This document shows positions 44,201 to 52,476 of a DNA stretch of 64,000 nucleotides, in pieces. Under the pieces are notes generated by a model, which did no database searches, was not told the origin of the DNA, and saw nothing but the letters and a program-made list of their open reading frames with translations. This DNA is from Cacconaster sp045642485. Its GTDB lineage: Bacteria; Bacteroidota; Bacteroidia; Bacteroidales; UBA932. A program made the position numbers and the translations under genes. The DNA lies in assembly GCA_045642485.1 (NCBI GenBank), contig JAZUIV010000059.1:1-64000 (forward strand). The letters run 5' to 3'. How positions within the stretch are numbered: the stretch's first letter is position 1; every line of letters begins with the position of its first letter.

Positions 44201-44616
44201 TTCCGGATCCCGGTTGTCCCGGTCCCGCTTTCTTCGCCACCCCTGTAAGTCTGGAATGTGATGGAGGCCGTATGCCGGAGGGGGACTGGACACAGTACGG
44301 TGCATTGAAATTCTTTTCCGGGGCTGTCAGGTATGCCAGGGATATTGCCTTGAATGGCGTTGGCGGTCAAGTGGTTCTCGACCTTGGGGATATTGACGCA
44401 ACCTGCGAAGTCAGTGTCAATGGCGCTCCTGCCGGAGTCCTGATAGGGAAGCCGTACAGTCTCGACATTACCCCGCTGGTCCGCGAGGGGGACAACAGGA
44501 TAGAGGTGACAGTCTACAGCACTCTTGCCAATCATTATGTCACTATACCTTCCCCTTACAAGGGTACGCCGCGGGCTGGATTGCTGGGTCCTGTTAAAAT
44601 CTTGTTTAAAAAATGA
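41293..44616 (+). CDS. GH106-like glycoside hydrolase
   Basis: An 1107-residue secreted enzyme with a classic signal peptide (LCLGAIALMASSSFAQ). The N-terminal part has the GH106-like opening: CFRNPPKGYGNVPFYWWTGDPLDMERLKEQLEIL in two blocks, then GLNVSYNHTHSD. A beta-sandwich (~690-850) is inserted or appended, and the C terminus again has a GH2-like domain (LDLGDIDATCEVSVNGAPAG) ending LLGPVKIL, as in the gene at 2302. It is a distant relative of that enzyme, and longer. The substrate is not known: rhamnose- or other deoxysugar-containing glycans are plausible. It lies directly upstream of susC/susD and may belong to the same locus. Confidence 0.72.
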   Translation: MNCRLSRVFLCLGAIALMASSSFAQPQAYKGWPGHDDISNLEQCFRNPPKGYGNVPFYWWTGDPLDMERLKEQLEILSDASTDGLNVSYNHTHSDVEVELNAAGHGPCGRVSGGEPRVMSPQWWKIWNEFSAECAKKGIGLGMDDYVIAWPKNGEFIDSILTQPSFRNYQGLLTKDSTGAIRTEPAPWLHPDFGNQIVEKYFQPFVDHMDEDALKGMNYFFQDELQYGLQLRSWCEDMPEQFLARKGYDIVPHLSALFIEDASLIDEQAAKYRLDYAEVLTQLAEERYFKPIYDWHASKGLIYGCDPEGRGLRPLQYLDYFRATSWFTAPGNDAPSRGSSFRQTKVSSSIAHLYGRPRTWLEAFHSMGWDANGALLKRQLDHHIIAGGNLLCMHGLYYSTHGGWWEWAPPCFHFRMPYWPHMKLWLKYAERMCFLLSQGTHVCDIALLYPTETMQAVPGSDAESTFAVSDELSTHGLDYDFIDYQSLQKAEVRDGKLSVAGESYKVLVLADTRAMHGETLDKIREFLKNGGIVVASGYVMPAVREAGAVAVRSASAVPDAISSLIDADFRTGQGTGRVLHRRIGDRDVYMVMDVEHGDKVYFRSLGKAEKWDAMSGKVELLPVLDTDEEGTWLRYDGPSDGSMLVVFSPGEPVTAGNEKKMKVVGTQRVSGDWNVTFIPTMDNKWGDFRLPATEEYIGVEAREMRYFTDVNSVDWGKVPNDAYGYGPYMESCEVDSSVDLEHFLDSGMEKASWRPYVWSWQYGVPDSPGSQGWHGLKSRVDSRFLILDKGAHQIFRTNVLSPRKGKYRICLEGVAPARILIDGKAVSGKEITLREGWHRLVVAYANTVRTDYSLVGMRSSSIDRRDRSMVMLYPVSAPQPEDRGMYDSIVASKWYGTDYLKYDIFTDGREWFYQFETAPGAGVLRFSVNGIVRKIAVNGIEVPFIREGESVEVTLPEPVPGTSVVNVTGVPDPGCPGPAFFATPVSLECDGGRMPEGDWTQYGALKFFSGAVRYARDIALNGVGGQVVLDLGDIDATCEVSVNGAPAGVLIGKPYSLDITPLVREGDNRIEVTVYSTLANHYVTIPSPYKGTPRAGLLGPVKILFKK

Positions 44617-44646
44617 CGAAAAAGTATCGAATTTTAAAAATAATCT

Positions 44647-44654
44647 TATATTTG
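44647..44654 (+). promoter_or_regulatory. -7 promoter element for the SusC/SusD operon
   Basis: TATATTTG is a perfect TAnnTTTG match. It leaves a leader of about 60 nt before the susC ATG at 44721, longer than for other genes in the window. Confidence 0.7.
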
Positions 44655-44720
44655 TGAGACAATACTGCGAAAACAGTGTTTTTTTACCAAATAACTATTA
44701 ACCAACTAAATCATCAACGT

Positions 44721-47700
44721 ATGAAGAATGCTAGAATGATTGGTCTTCGCTCCATCCTTGCGGCTGCGGCTTTCCTGCTGACAACAGCAGTGTTCGCACA
44801 GAGCCTCAGCGTAAAGGGTGTCGTGAAAGATCCTGATGGCAATCCCCTTCCGGGAGCAACCGTATTCGTACCTGGTACGAATAACGGCGTAGTCACAGAC
44901 GTGGACGGAAACTTCTCAATCCAGGTTCCGGCCAATTCCAATCTGGAGGTCTCCTTCGTGGGTTATACCACAAAGACCATCAAGGTCGGTACATCCGCTC
45001 CTTTCCAGACAGTAGTTCTCGAAGATTCTGAACAGCTGACAGAAGCTGTCGTAACGGCTCTCGGCGTAGCCCGTGAGAAGAAGACAGTCGGTTACGCGAT
45101 TCAGGACGTGAAGGGTGACGCCCTTCTCGCCTCTCACGAGACAAACATCACCAATGCCCTTACCGGTAAGGTAGCCGGTGTTGACATCGTCCGTTCATCC
45201 AACGGTCCCGGTGCATCATCCAAGATTATCCTTCGTGGTAACAACTCCCTTACAGGTCTCAACCAGCCGTTGATCGTTGTCGATGGTGTGCCTATGGACA
45301 ACTTCGTGGGTGCAACCAACAACGACTTCTGGAACCCTTCAGCCGATATGGGTAGCGGTCTGCAGGACATCAACCCCGAGGACGTAGAGTCAATGACAGT
45401 CCTCAAAGGTGCGTCAGCAGCCGCTCTTTACGGTTCACGTGCAGGTAACGGTGTCATTATGATCACCACCAAGAAAGGTCGCCAGAACAAAGGCCTTGGT
45501 CTTACCATCACCGGTACTGTCGCCGCCACAACCGAATTCACCCGTCCCCAGATGCAGAACAGATTCGGACAGGGTAACCTCGGAGAGTTTGACAACACTT
45601 CATATCTCAGCTGGGGTCCTGAAATCACAGGGCAGAGAGTTGATAAGTGGAACGGTGAGAAAGACAACCTCGCGGCTTATGACAACGTGAAAGGTTTCTT
45701 CGGAACGGGTGTCACCGACACCGAGAACGTAACATTCTCACAGCAGTACGGCAAGACCGGCATCTACGCTTCCTGGACACGTATGAAGGATTCAAGCCAG
45801 GTTCCCGGCGCAACCCTCGGACGTAACAACTTCATGCTCCGCGGTACTTCCACATTCGGAAAGAACGACAAGTGGCACTTTGACGCCAAGGTTCAGTACA
45901 TCAGGACTCAGGCCAACAACCGTCCTATCTCCGGTTCCAACGTCAACGCCAACTATATGCTGAAGATGTACACCACTCCCGTTTCAGTCGATATCCGTGA
46001 TTTCAAGGACGCTGTCGATGCCAATGGAGAGATGTTCTATTTCGGCCCCAAGGACAAAACCGGTTCAAACCCCTGGTGGTATGCCAAGTACAGCACCAAC
46101 CAGGACGTCCGTAACCGTTTCCTGATGACTGCATCCCTCAGATATGACTTCACAGAGTGGTTGGATCTCGAACTCAAGGCCGGTACCGATATGTATTTCA
46201 CCGAGACCGAGTCCAAGTTCTATGCAGGCAACAAGATTGCCGGCAGCGCCACAGGTTCATACAGTATGGGTGAGAGCCGCTTCTATGAGAACAACTTCTC
46301 ATTCCTGCTCAAGGCTCACAAGGACAACCTTTGGGGTGATTTCGGCGGTTCCGTTCAGATAGGTGGTAACCTTCTCGACAGGGAGAGCCGCGGTATGTCA
46401 GGATCACAGGGTACTCTCCTTGTTCCCAACGTATTCGACCTGAACAACGCCAAGAGTGACAAGCCTTCAGTCTCCGAAAGCTATTCACACCGCAAGATGA
46501 ACTCCCTCTACGGTCAGCTCTCTCTCAACTACGGTGGTTGGATTTTCCTCGAAGGAACCTTCCGTAACGACTGGACTTCAACCCTGAGCCCCAAGAACCG
46601 TTCATATCTCTACCCTTCAGTATCACTCTCCTGGGTTATCAGCGATATGGTCAACAAATACAGCGCAATGCCCGAGTGGTTCAGCTATGCAAAGGTACGT
46701 GCCTCATTCGCTGAGGTAGGTAACGATATGGATCCCTATCAGCTCTATAACGTTTACACTATGGGTACTACCCCCAAGGGTTCCGGCTCTCTCGGCTCCA
46801 ATCCATCTCTTAACTCCGGAAGTGTTCTCTACGATGATAACGTGAAGAATGAGCTCATCAAATCCTGGGAGGCCGGTGCCGACATCCGCTTCTTCGACAA
46901 CAGACTCGGTTTCGACTTCACCTGGTACAAGTCAAATGCAACCAACCAGCTGATCAACCTGCCCATCGCATCCGTTGCATACAGCAGCAAGAAGATCAAC
47001 GCCGGTGACATTCAGAACGAAGGTGTCGAGATTGTCCTCAACGCAGTTCCTGTAAAGCAGCGCAACTTCCAGTGGAACACCAACTTGAACTTCTCAACCA
47101 ACGAGAACAAGATTCTTGCTCTTGCTGACGGCGTAAGCGAGTACAGCCTCGGCGGTTATGACAAACTCAGTATCGTTGCCAAGGTAGGCGGTGAGTACGG
47201 TGATATCTACGGTACCAAGTACAACCGCGTTGAAGATGAAAGCAGCCCTTACTACGGCAAGCTTATCCTCAACAGTGACGGTCTGCCCACAACTGACGGC
47301 AACAAGTATTATCTGGGCAACCAGAACTCAAAGTGCAACCTCGGATGGAACAACAGCTTCACCTGGAAAGACCTCACTTTCAGCTTCCAGTTTGATGCCC
47401 GCATCGGCGGCAAGATCTTCTCCGGAACTCTCGGAGCAATGGAAGCAGCAGGTACTGCAGCCTGGACCGTTGACGGCCGTGAGTCTATGCTCGTTGACGG
47501 TGTTGTCAAGGACGGTGACACCTACAAGCCCAACACTACAGCTACCACTGCTCAGAAATACTGGAGACAGGTCAGCGGCGAGGCCGGTTCAAACCTCGGT
47601 ATCACAGAGGAGAACCTCTACGACGCAACCAACGTCCGTCTTCGTAACGTATCCATCTCTTATGGCCTGCCTAAGAGACTTCTCAGCAAAGGAAACGTAT

Positions 47701-47873
47701 TCCAGTCTGTAAGATTCGGTGTTTCCTGCACCAACGTAGCTATGATTTACAGCAAGATGAGAGGACTCGACCCCGAGTCAATCTTCGCAACTTCCACCAA
47801 CGCCTACGGTTTCGAGTACGGTGCTGCTCCTACCTCACGTTGCTATGTATTTAATGTTTCACTCGGATTCTAA
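44721..47873 (+). CDS. SusC/RagA-like TonB-dependent outer-membrane transporter
   Basis: A 1050-residue transporter with a signal peptide (LAAAAFLLTTAVFAQ), a carboxypeptidase-regulatory-like domain (VKGVVKDPDGNPLPGATVFV, ~30-110), a plug domain (~115-235, with the SusC-type LRGNNSLTG and PLIVVDGVPMDN) and a 22-strand barrel closing in an aromatic residue (FNVSLGF). The ATG at 44721 gives the normal signal peptide. With SusD it imports oligosaccharides across the outer membrane using TonB energy. The codon use resembles a highly expressed gene, with few rare codons. Confidence 0.95.
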   Translation: MKNARMIGLRSILAAAAFLLTTAVFAQSLSVKGVVKDPDGNPLPGATVFVPGTNNGVVTDVDGNFSIQVPANSNLEVSFVGYTTKTIKVGTSAPFQTVVLEDSEQLTEAVVTALGVAREKKTVGYAIQDVKGDALLASHETNITNALTGKVAGVDIVRSSNGPGASSKIILRGNNSLTGLNQPLIVVDGVPMDNFVGATNNDFWNPSADMGSGLQDINPEDVESMTVLKGASAAALYGSRAGNGVIMITTKKGRQNKGLGLTITGTVAATTEFTRPQMQNRFGQGNLGEFDNTSYLSWGPEITGQRVDKWNGEKDNLAAYDNVKGFFGTGVTDTENVTFSQQYGKTGIYASWTRMKDSSQVPGATLGRNNFMLRGTSTFGKNDKWHFDAKVQYIRTQANNRPISGSNVNANYMLKMYTTPVSVDIRDFKDAVDANGEMFYFGPKDKTGSNPWWYAKYSTNQDVRNRFLMTASLRYDFTEWLDLELKAGTDMYFTETESKFYAGNKIAGSATGSYSMGESRFYENNFSFLLKAHKDNLWGDFGGSVQIGGNLLDRESRGMSGSQGTLLVPNVFDLNNAKSDKPSVSESYSHRKMNSLYGQLSLNYGGWIFLEGTFRNDWTSTLSPKNRSYLYPSVSLSWVISDMVNKYSAMPEWFSYAKVRASFAEVGNDMDPYQLYNVYTMGTTPKGSGSLGSNPSLNSGSVLYDDNVKNELIKSWEAGADIRFFDNRLGFDFTWYKSNATNQLINLPIASVAYSSKKINAGDIQNEGVEIVLNAVPVKQRNFQWNTNLNFSTNENKILALADGVSEYSLGGYDKLSIVAKVGGEYGDIYGTKYNRVEDESSPYYGKLILNSDGLPTTDGNKYYLGNQNSKCNLGWNNSFTWKDLTFSFQFDARIGGKIFSGTLGAMEAAGTAAWTVDGRESMLVDGVVKDGDTYKPNTTATTAQKYWRQVSGEAGSNLGITEENLYDATNVRLRNVSISYGLPKRLLSKGNVFQSVRFGVSCTNVAMIYSKMRGLDPESIFATSTNAYGFEYGAAPTSRCYVFNVSLGF

Positions 47874-47885
47874 TATTGCGCAAAT

Positions 47886-49865
47886 ATGAAAACAAATAGA
47901 ATACTTGCATTTGTCCTCGGAGCAATGGTGGCAGTTTCCTGCTCAGACTTCGAAGAGATCAATCACAATCCGAAGGCAGTAAACGCACAAGATGCAAAGC
48001 CCTACTGGGCTCTCAACAAATCCATCATCGGCGACCAGCAGAACCCTAACGACGCTGAGCGTGTATTCGTCCTCTATTGGGCCGACATTGCCCGTCAGGA
48101 CGGTGAAAGCGGTTCCGGTGGACGTTGCGTAGGTCGTTCCAACGACGAATGGGCAGGCTGCCTTTACAATCTTACAAGAAACTGTGTGACCTCAGCAACA
48201 ACTGCCGTCAAACTTGTCGATGAGCAGTTGCCGAACCTTACAGGCCACGAGGCTGCATTCTTCCCCAATGTCAAGGCTGCCGCCCGCATCTGGAGAGTCT
48301 ATCTGATGACTGAGTTCGTTGACTCTTTCGGTTCCTTCACAACTGATTTCGAGGGAGCCACTCCTAAATACGAGAGTGTTGAGGACTGCTACAAGTTTAT
48401 GTTCAAAGAGCTCGCAGAGGCTGTCGCTGACATCAATCTGGACGCTCCCGCAACCAGTGATATGGAAAAGAACGGAGACCCCGCTTACAAATTCGACCCT
48501 CTGAAATGGAAGAATTTCGGTATTTCTATGTGGATGCGTATCGCAATGCGTCTTTCAGAGGTTGATGCCGCTACCGCCAAATCTGAGTTTGCAAAAGCCG
48601 CAGCTGCCGGTACAGGTATAACCACCATTGACGGTACTTTCCGCATTGAGGAGAGCACCGGTTGGGATGATCTTTCCGGTGTAATGAGCCGTACCTGGGA
48701 CTGGCAGGAAGTTTCCGCAACTTTCGCCAACCTTACCACAAATTTCGGTGGTACTCCTGTTGAGAAGACTCTCAAGGATGCTGACGGACGTCTCTATCCC
48801 GCTTCTCCCGACGTAGCTTCTGTCTATGGACCTTACATCAAGGATGCTTCCCAGTATCTTGGTATCCATATGGCCGACTCAAAGGGCAATCTCTATGAAG
48901 AGTGCACTGACAACCCTACCAAGGGTTATTTCTTCGATGGACTTCCTTCATATCTTGACCCCCGTGCTCTGGCATATTTCAATATCCCCGGTGACTACGA
49001 CAACCGCAAGGAGACTGGATACTGCACGTTTATGAGAGCTGGCGTTCCCGTCAAGAGTGTCCTTTCCAACAGGGACAAAATCGAAATTGATGTTACATAC
49101 GCTTGGAACGGACTCCAGTGCGGTTTCGGATATGATGACAACATCCAGTACGCACCTATCATCAACAACGATTACGGCACAACCTACCCTGCACTTCAGG
49201 AGAGGTATCGTAACGGACATGAATATCGTGTGTTCTTCGGCCCTTGGGAGACCCATCTCCTCAAGGCTGAGGCCATCGTTCGCGGATATATCGGTGGAGA
49301 TGCCGAGAAGGAATACAATGACGGTATCAAGGCCAGCTTCGACTATCTTGGTATGGGCAGCCTTGCAGCCGATTATATCGAGGGTACAAATTACAATAGA
49401 GTCGGTACTTCAGTCAAGTGGTCTCACACCGCTGAACCTGCAAACTACGAGATTAAGTACTATGACGCTGTTGCAAAGGCAACGAAGACCACCACATACG
49501 AGTATCCCGTTGCAAGCAAGACCCTTTACGGTGTAGCTCTCAACGACCACCTGACAAAGATCATCACCCAGAAGTACATCGCCAACACTCCTTGGCTGCC
49601 TCTGGAGACCTGGTCAGACCACCGTCGTACCGGTCTTCCTTTCTGGGAGATTCCTTCAAGCTCAACCGAGTACAACTTCCTTGACGGCTGGACTAAGGAT
49701 GCATACAAGTCAGGTCAGAAGGTTACTTTCTATCCCGGCCGTATGAACTATCCCGCCAAGTTCAACAATGCAAGTCCTGAGGAATATCAGCACGCTCTTG
49801 AACTTATGGGTCTGAGCGGTGGAGAGAAGACCTGCGCTCCTCTCTGGTGGGCAAAGAAGAACTAA
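47886..49865 (+). CDS. SusD/RagB-like glycan-binding lipoprotein
   Basis: A 659-residue lipoprotein (AMVAVSC, Cys19) starting 12 nt after susC. It fits the SusD-like family (TPR-like helical core): CSDFEEINHNPKAVNAQD at the start, a WADIARQDGE...GRCVGRSNDEWAG region, KAAARIWRVYLMTEFVDSFGSFTTDF, the HLLKAEAIVRGYIGGDAEKEYNDGI helix pair (~455-480) and a C-terminal QKYIANTPWLPLETWSDHRRTGLPF motif. It caps the SusC pore on the outside and binds the glycan. It is somewhat longer than typical SusD proteins. A terminator follows, so susC-susD form one unit. Confidence 0.92.
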   Translation: MKTNRILAFVLGAMVAVSCSDFEEINHNPKAVNAQDAKPYWALNKSIIGDQQNPNDAERVFVLYWADIARQDGESGSGGRCVGRSNDEWAGCLYNLTRNCVTSATTAVKLVDEQLPNLTGHEAAFFPNVKAAARIWRVYLMTEFVDSFGSFTTDFEGATPKYESVEDCYKFMFKELAEAVADINLDAPATSDMEKNGDPAYKFDPLKWKNFGISMWMRIAMRLSEVDAATAKSEFAKAAAAGTGITTIDGTFRIEESTGWDDLSGVMSRTWDWQEVSATFANLTTNFGGTPVEKTLKDADGRLYPASPDVASVYGPYIKDASQYLGIHMADSKGNLYEECTDNPTKGYFFDGLPSYLDPRALAYFNIPGDYDNRKETGYCTFMRAGVPVKSVLSNRDKIEIDVTYAWNGLQCGFGYDDNIQYAPIINNDYGTTYPALQERYRNGHEYRVFFGPWETHLLKAEAIVRGYIGGDAEKEYNDGIKASFDYLGMGSLAADYIEGTNYNRVGTSVKWSHTAEPANYEIKYYDAVAKATKTTTYEYPVASKTLYGVALNDHLTKIITQKYIANTPWLPLETWSDHRRTGLPFWEIPSSSTEYNFLDGWTKDAYKSGQKVTFYPGRMNYPAKFNNASPEEYQHALELMGLSGGEKTCAPLWWAKKN

Positions 49866-49887
49866 AGTCTATCTTATACCTGTTATG

Positions 49888-49920
49888 AAGAGCCGGCTTT
49901 GTCCGGCTCTTCTTTTTTTT
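49888..49920 (+). terminator. Intrinsic terminator of susC-susD
   Basis: A 10-bp perfect stem GAAGAGCCGG (49888-49897) with CCGGCTCTTC (49904-49913), a 6-nt loop and a T7 tail (49914-49920). It lies 22 nt after the susD stop codon. Confidence 0.93.
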
Positions 49921-49932
49921 GCGATTTTTCGT

Positions 49933-49940
49933 TAAGTTTG
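49933..49940 (+). promoter_or_regulatory. -7 promoter element for the second DUF4160/DUF2442 pair
   Basis: TAAGTTTG matches TAnnTTTG, directly after the susD terminator and 16 nt before the ATG at 49957. Confidence 0.6.
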
Positions 49941-49956
49941 TAAAAAATTGTGTGGT

Positions 49957-50214
49957 ATGCCTATTGTAGCTGAATTTTTCGGTATTTATATTTACCTGCG
50001 GTTTCTTGATCACAACCCTCCTCATTTTCACGCGAAATATGGGAATCAGGAGGTGATAATTGACATTGAGAATGGAACAGTAAAAGGAGAGATGTCCGAA
50101 AGGGCTCTCAGGTTGGTTTTGGAGTGGCTTTCAATATATCGGGAGGATATTATGAAGGCTTGGGAGAAAGCTGCAAACGGAGAGCAGCCCGGGAAAGTGG
50201 AACCCTTAAAATAG
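49957..50214 (+). CDS. DUF4160 domain protein (second copy)
   Basis: An 85-residue DUF4160 protein. It shows FFGIYIYLRFLDHNPPHFHAKYG, the family's aromatic strand and H-x-PPHxHA segment, then VIIDIENGTVKGEMSERALRLVLEWLSIYREDIMKAWEKA. It keeps the family core but is shorter than the copy at 1036 and differs widely in sequence, so it is not a recent duplicate. The ATG at 49957 is used because the codon before it in the same frame is a weak TTG. It is followed after 6 nt by DUF2442 and probably works with it. Its role is unknown. Confidence 0.88.
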   Translation: MPIVAEFFGIYIYLRFLDHNPPHFHAKYGNQEVIIDIENGTVKGEMSERALRLVLEWLSIYREDIMKAWEKAANGEQPGKVEPLK

Positions 50215-50220
50215 ATTGAT

Positions 50221-50457
50221 ATGTTGAGGATTACTTCGGCTGATTACCTACAGGAATATAAGGTCTGTGTTTATTTCAACAACGGAGTGAAAAAGATATT
50301 TGACTTTCTTCCGGTAATTGAAAAATATACCGTGTTCAAGGTACTGAAGGATGTTGAATTGCTCAAACATTTCAAGGTGACAGATACTCTGGAGTGGAAC
50401 AATGGAGAACTGGATATTGCACCGGAGTATATATATCAGAATGGGATTTCTGCATAA
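50221..50457 (+). CDS. DUF2442 domain protein (second copy)
   Basis: A 78-residue DUF2442 protein: VCVYFNNGVKKIFDFLPVIEKYTVFKVLKD, then LLKHFKVTDTLEWNNGELDIAPEYIYQNG. This matches the family's small strand-helix layout and its W-x-NGELDIAPEYIY ending. It forms a two-gene unit with the DUF4160 gene before it, as at 1036-1594. The pair sits inside the glycan-utilisation region but does not look functionally tied to it. Confidence 0.86.
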   Translation: MLRITSADYLQEYKVCVYFNNGVKKIFDFLPVIEKYTVFKVLKDVELLKHFKVTDTLEWNNGELDIAPEYIYQNGISA

Positions 50458-50473
50458 CTGATGAACAACGACA

Positions 50474-51133
50474 ATGAAAAGACTTTTTTTCAGTATGGCT
50501 CTGATGCTGCTTCCCGTCGCTCTGTTTGCGCAGGAGAAGATTTTTCTCTTTGACGACTTCAAGCCGGCGGTTTTCCTGATGAAGCAGAATGTCAGGACAA
50601 GGGCGGATTTCAATTTCGACACGAGAGGTCAGGGCGTCTATTTCGTTCAGGACGGGACGGTGATGGAACTGACAAACACACAGAATATCGATACTCTCTA
50701 TGTTGACGGGCGCAAGTTCGTCTGGAAAAATGACTGCCTCTGCGAATATGTCCCGAAAGAATACGGGGATGTCTTCATAAACTGGAAGTTCCGGGATTCC
50801 TTCGTGGGAAAGACGGGTGCGTTCGGCACGACCACCCAGGGAAAGGTCGAGGTAATGCAGGTCCCCGGCATCAATTCTGAGTACTCATCGGACAATATCG
50901 GCCTCTATTCCGACAAGACGGACGTGTGGAGCGTAAAGAACGAAAATACATATTTCTTTGTATGGAAGGGGAAGGAGTACAGGATTCGCCACCCGTCTGA
51001 CCTGACAAAGGCATTCCCCGCCAGAGGGAAGGAAATCAAGAAATTCCTCAAATCGCACAACTATACGCTGAACAATGCCGACCAGGTGCTCAATACCCTG
51101 GCCTACATCTGCACAGGCATCGAACCGGAATAA
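50474..51133 (+). CDS. Secreted protein of unknown function
   Basis: A 219-residue protein with a signal peptide (KRLFFSMALMLLPVALFAQ). The mature part is rich in beta-type sequence (FLFDDFKPAVFLM, GVYFVQDGTVMELTN, YVDGRKFVWKNDCLCEYVP) with a basic helical C terminus. Two cysteines close together (NDCLCEY) are notable. I do not recognise the family and see no catalytic motif. It lies 16 nt after DUF2442 and 17 nt before the PD40 lipoprotein gene, so it probably shares a transcript with one or both. Confidence 0.65.
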   Translation: MKRLFFSMALMLLPVALFAQEKIFLFDDFKPAVFLMKQNVRTRADFNFDTRGQGVYFVQDGTVMELTNTQNIDTLYVDGRKFVWKNDCLCEYVPKEYGDVFINWKFRDSFVGKTGAFGTTTQGKVEVMQVPGINSEYSSDNIGLYSDKTDVWSVKNENTYFFVWKGKEYRIRHPSDLTKAFPARGKEIKKFLKSHNYTLNNADQVLNTLAYICTGIEPE

Positions 51134-51150
51134 AAGTCAAATACTGATTG

Positions 51151-52476
51151 GTGAAACGTTGGGCCATATTTCTTTGCTTGATTGCGGCTGTCGCCTGCAC
51201 TCCCCGAAATGTCACGCATTGCGGGGAATACCCTCCCATAACACCGGACTATATCGGCGTTACGGTTCCAGAGGGCATTGCCGACCTCAGTTTCAGGATG
51301 GCCGACGGGCGCGAGTTCAGGGTTGAGCGTTCGCGGCAGGGCGATACGATATGGACAAAAGTCATCGCCTGGAAAAAGGGGTCGGATAATGCAGTAGCCT
51401 ACGATCCTTTCCCGATGATTGTATCCAAGGACCCGATTGACCCTTACATAGCGTACAGACTGATTGAACCGGGTTATGAGAACTGGCACGATATGGGCCT
51501 CTACCAGCGGGAACTTGCTTCCTACAGGGAGACCCCCATCGCTACAAACCAGATTAATAACCGTGGCTGTGTGAACTGCCACAATTTCTATGCTTCCTCT
51601 CCAGAGCGATTCCTCTTCCACGCGCGTGGTGAGGGCGGAGGAACCGTATTTGTCGATGGCGACAATGTGAAATTGCTGAATCTCACGAAAATAGGAGCAG
51701 AGAAGCAGGGTGTATATCCCTCCTGGCATCCGGATGGCCGCTACGTGGCTTTCGCCTCCTGCAAGACATATCAGCGCTTCTCCGTCGGCGACAGCCAGCC
51801 CATTGAGGTTTTTGATGAGACCTCCGACATAATCCTGATGGACACGGCAACCGACTCCACCTGGTGCATACCGGGCCTTTCCGAAGCCGGAAGGCTTGAA
51901 ACTTTCCCCCATTGGTCTCCGGACGGGAGCCGACTCTATTTCTGCTGTGCCGAAGGGGATACGATATCCTGCGAGGAGAGGGGGAACATCCATTATGCCT
52001 TGAAATCCGTGGATTTCAGGGATGGGAAGTTTGACAATGAAATCCGCACTCTCTGGCACAGTGACAGCGCATCCGTCTCTTTCCCGAGAGTAAACGGCAA
52101 ATGGCTTCTCTTCACCAAATCCGCTTACGGGACTTTTCCCATCTGGCACAGGGAGGCCGACCTGTATCTTATGAATCTTGAGACCGGGGATGTCCGTGCT
52201 GCCGAAGAACTCAACAGTCCCGATACAGAGAGCTATCACAGCTGGTCCACGAACGGGAAATGGATGGTATTCAGCAGCCGGAGAATCGACGGCCGCTACA
52301 CACGTCTCTATATCTCCCATTTCGACGGGGAAGGGCATTTCAGCAAGCCGTTTCTTCTGCCACAGAAATCTCCGGAGCATAATCAGTTGAGGCTCCAGTC
52401 ATACAATATCCCCGAATTCGTCACCGGAAAGGTTGAAAACCGGGCCCGGCAGTACAAGAAATTTTTCCGCCGATGA
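51151..52476 (+). CDS. PD40 (TolB-like propeller) lipoprotein with a CXXCH motif
   Basis: A 441-residue lipoprotein (LIAAVAC, Cys16 from the GTG start at 51151). Repeated WD40-like PD40 blades are visible: YPSWHPDGRYVAFASC (~190), FPHWSPDGSRLYFCC (~252), HSWSTNGKWMVFSSRR (~366). N-terminal to the propeller is NNRGCVNCHNF with Cys140, Cys143 and His144, the c-type haem-binding CXXCH pattern. Only one such motif is present. It may bind haem or another metal, or be structural. The stop overlaps the membrane-protein gene downstream (ATGA), so the two proteins are probably partners. The family occurs in Bacteroidota glycan loci. Its function is unknown. Confidence 0.75.
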   Translation: MKRWAIFLCLIAAVACTPRNVTHCGEYPPITPDYIGVTVPEGIADLSFRMADGREFRVERSRQGDTIWTKVIAWKKGSDNAVAYDPFPMIVSKDPIDPYIAYRLIEPGYENWHDMGLYQRELASYRETPIATNQINNRGCVNCHNFYASSPERFLFHARGEGGGTVFVDGDNVKLLNLTKIGAEKQGVYPSWHPDGRYVAFASCKTYQRFSVGDSQPIEVFDETSDIILMDTATDSTWCIPGLSEAGRLETFPHWSPDGSRLYFCCAEGDTISCEERGNIHYALKSVDFRDGKFDNEIRTLWHSDSASVSFPRVNGKWLLFTKSAYGTFPIWHREADLYLMNLETGDVRAAEELNSPDTESYHSWSTNGKWMVFSSRRIDGRYTRLYISHFDGEGHFSKPFLLPQKSPEHNQLRLQSYNIPEFVTGKVENRARQYKKFFRR

